NCBI GenBank assembly: GCA_015056975.1
Contig: SVFG01000016.1
Coordinates: 1-37,167, forward strand
DNA length: 37,167 bases
Origin: Lachnospiraceae bacterium
Lineage (GTDB): Bacteria; Bacillota; Clostridia; Lachnospirales; Lachnospiraceae
Reading direction: 5' to 3'
The position numbers and the translations under genes are program-made. Positions within the stretch are counted from its first letter, which is position 1; each line of letters begins with the position of its first letter. This document shows, in pieces, positions 31,997-37,167 of the stretch. The notes beneath the pieces are model-generated. The model was not told where the DNA came from and made no database searches. It saw only the letters and a list, made by a program, of their open reading frames with translations.

Positions 31997-33009
31997 CAGT
32001 TTTCCTCCAATTTATAAATCTCATCCGTCTTGGGCTTGTCCATATAACGGATTTCATCATCGTTATGTAACACCCTGTCATTGCTGTCTGTAAGCTTTCC
32101 TACCACCACTGCGGGAATGCCCTGCCTCTCCAGAGCTTCCACCAAACCATTGCCATCCTCTGTAGTCATCAACAGACAGCCACCCGACAATAGCTCGTAC
32201 GGGTTTACGTTTAACTGCTCACAGACCTCCACAGTTTCCTGACGAAGGGGCAGTTTTTTCAAATCCACACTCATGCCTAATCCCGCACCCTCTGCAAGCT
32301 CCCAGAGCGCACCGAAAATGCCTCCCTCGGAAGCATCATGCATTGCGCCAACGCCATATTTTCTTGCAATCGTTGCTTCGGATAAAACCGAAATATATTG
32401 GGAAAAGCCTGCTGCCTCCTCCACCAGATAAGCCGGATAGCGCTCAAGAAGTTTCTCCCTATATGACTTTGCCAACATGGCTGTTCCTTCCAGACCAATC
32501 CACTTGCTGATAACAATATCCTCTCCGGGCTTGGCTTCCTTTATGGTATGTACCTCTCCGCTCTTTACCCTTCCATAACCCGTAACGACTGCATACGGAG
32601 TATTTACCGCCTTTGTCAGACGGGTTTGTCCGCCTGCAATCTGCATGGATAATTTACTACTGGTCTCTTCTGCTTCGGACATTAACTGCTTCAAAACACT
32701 CTCCTCCGCATCCTCCGGAAGGAGCAATGTAATCTGCACCGCCAACGGCTCTGCACCGCCGCATGCCAGATTGTTGACACACTTTTGCAAAAGAATCTCC
32801 ATGGGAACTGCCGTGGCATTCCTGTTCGTCCCGCATGCTACTGCCGCTTCACGCATGCAACTCGCCATCAACTCCCCATTCTCTGCAGATGCAAAAAAGG
32901 CGCAGTCTCCCCCTGAGACTGCACCACTTATTACTTCCTTGCGTTTTGTCTTTATCTGTCTGAACACGGAACGCTTTAATACGTTTTCCGAAACTTTTCC
33001 GATTTTCAT
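31996..33009 (-). CDS. AIR synthase-related (PurM/HypE-like) protein
   Basis: A 337-residue protein of the PurM/HypE/ThiL/SelD fold. The N-terminal AIRS domain has ATAVPMEILLQKCVNNLACGGAEPLAVQITLLLPE and AGGQTRLTKAVNTPYAVVTGYG; the C-terminal domain has GVGAMHDASEGGIFGALWELAEGAGLGMSVD and LSGGCLLMTT. Members usually bind ATP and activate a carbonyl or carboxamide group. No hydrogenase (hyp), purine or thiamine genes are adjacent, so the substrate is unknown and HypE is not assigned. The start ATG 33009 lies 13 bases after the VanW-family gene. It couples with trmL downstream. Confidence 0.82.
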   Translation of the reverse strand: MKIGKVSENVLKRSVFRQIKTKRKEVISGAVSGGDCAFFASAENGELMASCMREAAVACGTNRNATAVPMEILLQKCVNNLACGGAEPLAVQITLLLPEDAEESVLKQLMSEAEETSSKLSMQIAGGQTRLTKAVNTPYAVVTGYGRVKSGEVHTIKEAKPGEDIVISKWIGLEGTAMLAKSYREKLLERYPAYLVEEAAGFSQYISVLSEATIARKYGVGAMHDASEGGIFGALWELAEGAGLGMSVDLKKLPLRQETVEVCEQLNVNPYELLSGGCLLMTTEDGNGLVEALERQGIPAVVVGKLTDSNDRVLHNDDEIRYMDKPKTDEIYKLEEN

Positions 33010-33022
33010 AGCTATACCTAAT

Positions 33023-34480
33023 TTATTGTCCTTCTGCTGGCGGTGCCGTCAAAAGCGCAATTACGTTCTTTACATGATCAATGTTGTAGGTTCCGATTGC
33101 TGCCATAATCTCAATCTGTTTCTGAGGGTCATCGGTTGCCACACCCACAATCGCGCTTCTGGGACTCATTTTGTACTTGCTGCTGTTTACAGGCTCACGG
33201 CTGACTTCCACACCGTTCTCCGTAACCACCTTCCAAAGCTTTGCCTTGTAACCGATATGCGCACTCTCTGTGGTAATGTAACCAAGGGGCTTTGATGCAT
33301 CCGCTGTAATCTCATCATGAGGAGGAACTGTCTCCTCCAAAATCTCGCTTTCATATCGTACGGTACGATTTTCCGGTCTTACTTCCTTACCATAAACCGT
33401 CACTGTTACATGTTTATCCTTGCAATTACTCTCAATGTAAATGGGATAATACGTATTATTTACAAAACGGAAGTCCTTTCCCGAACTCTCAGCAATTGCA
33501 GCGTCAGCAGATTTGTCCACATAAGCAACCACCATGGAGTGATTGTATCTCTCCTTTACATCCAATTCCGCCTGTAAAACAGCATTATACAGAGTAGATG
33601 AAACCTGACAGATTCCACCGCCCAGACTGTCTACAACCTTACCGTTTAAATAGGACGCTGCCATCTGATAACCATTCTTCTCACTGAATGGTGTCACCAA
33701 ATCAAGGGTGGAAAATTCTTCACCCGGATACAAGGTCACTCCGTTAATCAGTCTGCTTCCATTTTCCACATTGGCACATCTGGTAGAGCCCGATGTGGCG
33801 TAAGAGGTCTGAAAGGTTCCAAGCACATCCTTCACTACGGAAAGCTCCTCAATACCTCCCAGCGGCAAATCTTCGTTTATGGCAAGTGCAATGGTGGCAG
33901 GCTCCCTCTTCCACTCATCCATCATATAATCATATACTTTGTCAATAGATGCTTCCACATCCAAAAGATATCCGATACTGCCTTCAATTACAGAAAACAC
34001 ATCCTTATCTTTCTTAAGACGATAGTCCACAGCCTCTCTGTCAAACTGAACACACTGCTGTGTCAGGATTTGGTTGATCGCTTCAACATCATACTGTATT
34101 TCTAAATCAAATACATAATTGTCATGCTCCAAATCCTTAAGCGCCTTGTATCTCTGGATAACGTTTCCTTGCGTACCCAGAAAAACCGCTTCTTCCATAA
34201 TCTCAGGATTGGTCCAGGAAATGCCTAAATCTCCCGCGGTGACAACCACCGCATTTTCATCTGCGGCAACCAAAGTAACCTCTATCTGAGCCAATTCATC
34301 CACATAAGCCTCTACCGCCTGCGTGGCTTCTTCCTTCGTAAGTCCCGATAATTCCACACAATCCGCATAAACACCCTTCTTTATGGTGACATCGGACTTC
34401 GCCTGTACTGTAATACCAAACATCATGGTACACAGTAACAGCAGGACTCCAAATCCTCCCTTTTTCCAATTCCTTTTCAT
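33023..34480 (-). CDS. VanW family protein with G5-like C-terminal domain
   Basis: A 485-residue exported protein. There is an N-terminal signal/anchor (about 6-26), a tandem putative peptidoglycan-binding region (YoaR-like, about 28-215), the VanW domain (about 225-365: NVENGSRLINGVTLYPGEEFSTLD, MAASYLNGKVVDSLGGGICQVSSTLYNAVL), and a G5-like segment near 370-435. VanW proteins accompany some vancomycin-resistance clusters but are common core proteins of Clostridia, and no other van gene is here. Resistance is therefore not implied. Start ATG 34480 has CAGGAG nearby. It follows the 35-residue membrane peptide by about 50 bases and precedes the AIR-synthase-like gene. Confidence 0.88.
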   Translation of the reverse strand: MKRNWKKGGFGVLLLLCTMMFGITVQAKSDVTIKKGVYADCVELSGLTKEEATQAVEAYVDELAQIEVTLVAADENAVVVTAGDLGISWTNPEIMEEAVFLGTQGNVIQRYKALKDLEHDNYVFDLEIQYDVEAINQILTQQCVQFDREAVDYRLKKDKDVFSVIEGSIGYLLDVEASIDKVYDYMMDEWKREPATIALAINEDLPLGGIEELSVVKDVLGTFQTSYATSGSTRCANVENGSRLINGVTLYPGEEFSTLDLVTPFSEKNGYQMAASYLNGKVVDSLGGGICQVSSTLYNAVLQAELDVKERYNHSMVVAYVDKSADAAIAESSGKDFRFVNNTYYPIYIESNCKDKHVTVTVYGKEVRPENRTVRYESEILEETVPPHDEITADASKPLGYITTESAHIGYKAKLWKVVTENGVEVSREPVNSSKYKMSPRSAIVGVATDDPQKQIEIMAAIGTYNIDHVKNVIALLTAPPAEGQ

Positions 34481-34528
34481 AATATTCTCCTGCAATGTCT
34501 TGACTAAAAACTTCCCTGCTTCGTTGAA

Positions 34529-34636
34529 TTAAGCAAAAAAGTATGCTAACATGGGAAGTATCATAGCAACTATAACTACAATAATGATAATCGCAGATAC
34601 GCGTTTCTTCATTTTTTTACTGTTAAAATTTATCAT
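34529..34636 (-). CDS. 35-residue single-pass membrane peptide (DUF4044/Prli42-like)
   Basis: A short gene, ATG 34636 to TAA 34529. The product begins MINFNSKKMKKRVS, continues with a hydrophobic helix (AIIIIVVIVAMILPMLAY) and ends FFA. A strong GGAGGAG lies directly before the start. The layout of basic N-terminus, one helix and almost no tail, matches the small DUF4044/Prli42-like peptides common in Firmicutes; Listeria Prli42 links the stressosome to the membrane. That family match is by pattern only. It lies ahead of the VanW-family gene on the same strand and may be co-transcribed with it. Confidence 0.75.
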   Translation of the reverse strand: MINFNSKKMKKRVSAIIIIVVIVAMILPMLAYFFA

Positions 34637-34680
34637 ATGCTCCTCCAATCTTACAGCTAAACTCTGAAAGGATATTATAT

Positions 34681-35289
34681 ATGAAATTCTTTATTTTGGC
34701 AAGTTTAATTCTGCTTGGCTTCCTCATTTACAGAGCCTCAAGACTGCAACGAAAGCAGTCCGCCCATGAGGAGAAAACCTTCTGGGAACGGGAAGAAGAG
34801 GCCAACAGCGTGAGGCGTAAACCTTTGGACGGTTTGGAATATATTACCATACCGCTCGATACTCTGCCCGTGAATGTCTTATCCGATAATGATGTGGTGA
34901 CCAATTGTACGCAAATCATTACCGGTCTGGCAGACCAAAAAATCGTTAATCTCACGGGATATACCAATACAGATTTAAAGCTTGCGTACGGCGCGGCAAA
35001 CCTTACCGCACTTACAGAATATGATGATAATTACACACTTCTGGCTCGCACGCTTCAGGAGTGGGCTGATGCACTGCATGCAGCAGGTCTTGATACAGCG
35101 GCCCAAAGTGTTTTGGAATTTGCCATAGATACACACACGGATGTGAGTCGCAGCTATTACCTCCTCGCCGAAATATATGCCGGCAATCTGGACTACTCCA
35201 GGATAGAAGCACTGGCCGACGCGGCAGCTTCCCTGCGTTCTTCTAACGCTCAGACGATTGTCCGAACCTTGCAGGAAACGTATCTGTAA
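34681..35289 (+). CDS. N-terminally anchored protein with TPR-like C-terminus, hypothetical
   Basis: A 202-residue protein. A membrane anchor (FFILASLILLGFLIY, about 3-17) is followed by a basic and then acidic linker. The soluble region has a C-terminal half of helical hairpins (AALDTAAQ-type spacing, LAEIYAGNLDYSRIEALADAAASL) resembling TPR units. AAAGGA precedes ATG 34681. I do not recognise a family. The last 47 bases overlap the 3' end of the exonuclease gene on the opposite strand, so both genes have intact but interlocked ends. It is divergent from the small membrane peptide gene. Confidence 0.65.
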   Translation: MKFFILASLILLGFLIYRASRLQRKQSAHEEKTFWEREEEANSVRRKPLDGLEYITIPLDTLPVNVLSDNDVVTNCTQIITGLADQKIVNLTGYTNTDLKLAYGAANLTALTEYDDNYTLLARTLQEWADALHAAGLDTAAQSVLEFAIDTHTDVSRSYYLLAEIYAGNLDYSRIEALADAAASLRSSNAQTIVRTLQETYL

Positions 35290-35956
35290 GACGGCTTGCC
35301 TCACTTCTGGTAAGCTTTTCAATATCAACATCTAAGGTTATATTATGCTGCGCAAGCAGACGATATAACCTTTCTTTTTGAGCCTTGGTGGCGGGAGTGT
35401 CCCGCTTCACCTTGAATATAAGTGGCTTTGGTTGAAACAGGGTTTTTTCCACACCGTAAAATATAGCAACCAGTTTTTCATAGAGCTGTACGGTTGCCTT
35501 GGCATCCGCAAGGGCGCGGTGTGCTTGATGGGAAATCCCATAATATTCACAGAGATAATCAAGACTCCGATGTTCCAGCTGTGTCAGAAATCTTCTGGAA
35601 ATCTTTAACGTATCTACACCTTCCCTCTCAAAGGTAAGCTTCCTGTCCACTGCCGCTTTCTTTAAGAAGGAGTAATCAAACAAAACGCTGTGTCCCAATA
35701 ACGGCAAATCGCCCAAAAAATCTAAAAGATCAGGAAAAACCTCCTCAATATAAGGCGCATCTGTAAGCTGTTCATCCTTAATCCCCGTAAGCTCCACAAT
35801 CCGCTGTTCCAGCTTACGTCCGGGATTTACAAAGGTTTCAAAGGTTTCTTTTATTTCACCGTCTATGACTTTCACGGCACCAATCTCTATAATTTTATCA
35901 AGCTTGGGATTTAGACCCGTGGTCTCTAAATCAATACATACGTAGGTATTAAACAT
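35243..35956 (-). CDS. DEDDh 3'-5' exonuclease (DNA polymerase III epsilon / PolC-type domain)
   Basis: A 237-residue nuclease. The four acidic residues and the His of DEDDh enzymes are present: Asp9 and Glu11 in CIDLETTGLNP, Asp94 in VLFDYSFLK, and His146 with Asp151 in SHQAHRALADAKAT. The first 175 residues are the exonuclease domain; the last 60 are an unassigned basic helical tail. It may proofread or process single-stranded ends, but which replication or repair role cannot be told. The start ATG 35956 overlaps the 3' end of the radical SAM gene by eight bases, so translation is likely coupled. Its 3' end overlaps the opposite-strand gene at 34681-35289. Confidence 0.88.
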   Translation of the reverse strand: MFNTYVCIDLETTGLNPKLDKIIEIGAVKVIDGEIKETFETFVNPGRKLEQRIVELTGIKDEQLTDAPYIEEVFPDLLDFLGDLPLLGHSVLFDYSFLKKAAVDRKLTFEREGVDTLKISRRFLTQLEHRSLDYLCEYYGISHQAHRALADAKATVQLYEKLVAIFYGVEKTLFQPKPLIFKVKRDTPATKAQKERLYRLLAQHNITLDVDIEKLTRSEASRLTDTFPARFGQSSER

Positions 35957-37167
35957 CAGCTTGTTCCTTCTTTACAAGTTGTGCATATGCGCTCCCCGTC
36001 AACGGGTCGCGCCTCTTATAATCAAATAAAATATAAGTGCAAGTTTGTGTGCCGATATCTCCCGAGCACTTTGCATTATCCGTCGTATCTGCGCAAAATG
36101 CCCTCATCTGCTCCACATCCCACACCGGATAGCTAAAGGGCTCCAGATGGGTCATTTTACTAAGCTGCTTCCAGTCGTAGTTTTCGTAATCCGGAAGGTA
36201 TTTCCTCTCCTGCTCCTCCGCCTGATAAAAGGTGCGTATCTCCTCCTTTACGGCAGCTTGCGTAATATCCATGCAAAAGCCCGGTCTGCTCTTTACATTT
36301 TCCCGCAGATATAAATCATATACCAAAAGCTCTTTGTAAACCGCTTCCCGCGCCGGGTCGTACTTCCTTGCAAAGGAAAGGAGTATCTCATAGCGGTAGC
36401 TTCTCGCCGGATTGTTTACAAAATATCCCTGCTCCTCAAAAAAGTCCGCCAGCTTTTCATACATGGTAAAGGCACTGTCAAATGCCTGCTCCAGAATTGG
36501 CAACGTATGTGTAAACTGATTGCTGTTATAGTAGATTTCTACCATTTCCTCAATGCGCTTTAGCCGCACCACATCCTCATAGGAAAGCCATTTCGTATAA
36601 AGCACTTCATAGGGAGGCTTACTGCCATACACCAAACCGTATTCTACTGCGCGCTCCTCCATAGGCGAACCCTTTAGAACTTTTAAAAAGCCAAGCTGCA
36701 GCTGCTGGGGCATCATGGCATAAACCCTGTTAAAGGAATTACCAAAGCTTTCATAATCCTCATAGGGAAGTCCTGCTATCAAATCCAAATGCTGATGCAC
36801 GTTTTTGCCACGGTGTATCGCCGCCACAATCTGCTCCAGCTTTTCCACATTCATGACTCTGTCGATGGCTTCTATCGTCTGAGGATTTGTTGATTGTACC
36901 CCAATTTCCAGCTGCACCAATCCCGGGCGCATGCGGTTTAGAAGCGCAATCTCTTCCTCCCGCAAAATATCAGCTGAAATCTCAAAATGAAAGTTGGTGA
37001 CACCATTGTCATTTTCTAAAATATACTGCCACACCTCCATGGCGTGCTTATGGTCGCAGTTAAAGGTTCTGTCCACGAACTTTACCTGTGCTACTCTTTT
37101 GTCCAGGAAAAACTGTAGCTCCCTTTTTACGACACCAATGTCACGTAATCGCACCTTCTTATCAATG
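35949..37167 (-). CDS. B12-binding-type radical SAM protein with DUF4080 (5' end cut by window)
   Basis: About 405 residues are visible and the frame is open through base 37167, so the N-terminal B12-binding domain and the CxxxCxxC iron-sulphur motif lie outside. Visible parts of the radical SAM barrel include VKFVDRTFNCDHKHAMEVW, HFEISADIL, LVQLEIGVQSTNPQTIEAIDR, HLDLIAGLPYEDYESFGNSFN and LGFLKVLKGSPM. A C-terminal DUF4080 region follows (LSYEDVVRLKRIEEMVEIYYNS...). Such proteins are widespread in Clostridia and their reaction is unknown. It overlaps the exonuclease start by eight bases. Confidence 0.85.
   Translation of the reverse strand, partial: IDKKVRLRDIGVVKRELQFFLDKRVAQVKFVDRTFNCDHKHAMEVWQYILENDNGVTNFHFEISADILREEEIALLNRMRPGLVQLEIGVQSTNPQTIEAIDRVMNVEKLEQIVAAIHRGKNVHQHLDLIAGLPYEDYESFGNSFNRVYAMMPQQLQLGFLKVLKGSPMEERAVEYGLVYGSKPPYEVLYTKWLSYEDVVRLKRIEEMVEIYYNSNQFTHTLPILEQAFDSAFTMYEKLADFFEEQGYFVNNPARSYRYEILLSFARKYDPAREAVYKELLVYDLYLRENVKSRPGFCMDITQAAVKEEIRTFYQAEEQERKYLPDYENYDWKQLSKMTHLEPFSYPVWDVEQMRAFCADTTDNAKCSGDIGTQTCTYILFDYKRRDPLTGSAYAQLVKKEQADV

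Noticed and set aside
31996..33009. Assigning the AIR-synthase-like gene as hypE
   Set aside because: The HypE C-terminal cysteine motif is not visible and no hydrogenase maturation genes are adjacent.
33023..34480. VanW-family gene as evidence of a vancomycin-resistance cluster
   Set aside because: No ligase, dehydrogenase, dipeptidase or two-component van genes are present; VanW-family proteins are common in Clostridia.

Overview
This window looks like a chromosomal segment of a gut-type Clostridia, most likely Lachnospiraceae. The evidence is a T-box-controlled archaeal-type prolyl-tRNA synthetase, AGGAGG-type ribosome binding sites, MecA, NiaR, VanW and GPH-transporter homologues of Firmicutes type, and a polyamine locus combining agmatine and carboxyspermidine chemistry. 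No rRNA, tRNA, CRISPR array, phage gene or transposase gene is visible. Most genes lie on the minus strand. Both ends are cut: proS lacks its 3' part and a radical SAM gene lacks its 5' part.

Layout. 1-1532: proS with a proline T-box leader that contains a long palindromic element. 1572-5221: a probable operon for an aromatic-acid-exporter-like protein, two zinc-ribbon membrane proteins, a small membrane protein and a lipoprotein. 5314-8332: an RluA pseudouridine synthase, mecA (minus strand), and a PilZ protein coupled to the NAD-synthesis repressor niaR. 8321-17918: a polyamine region, read in transcription order as a long structured leader, speD, speA, speE, carboxy(nor)spermidine dehydrogenase, then (across an opposite-strand MFS gene) nspC, aguA and aguB. 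Arginine can go through agmatine and N-carbamoylputrescine to putrescine, and then to spermidine by two chemically different routes. 17936-21790: an ABC/Gld-type exporter operon with tandem 11-bp repeats upstream. 21804-25814: a GPH sugar symporter and a surface-anchored GH10 xylanase with its own terminator. 25924-31145: an extended ECF-type sigma factor followed by two half-size ABC exporters. 31443-34636: trmL, an AIR-synthase-like protein, a VanW protein and a 35-residue membrane peptide not listed as a long ORF. 34681-37167: a small anchored protein, a DEDDh exonuclease and a radical SAM protein.

The most unusual signal is a family of three dispersed, roughly 165-200 bp imperfect palindromes at 1031-1195, 9245-9441 and 31230-31428. 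They share a core, but their hairpin tips and outer arms differ in sequence while staying self-complementary in each copy. Other points worth following are the sigma factor with a second predicted DNA-binding domain beside two ABC exporters, the approximately 395-nt leader of speD, the two spermidine routes in one locus, and PhoP-box-like triple repeats before the Gld-type operon.
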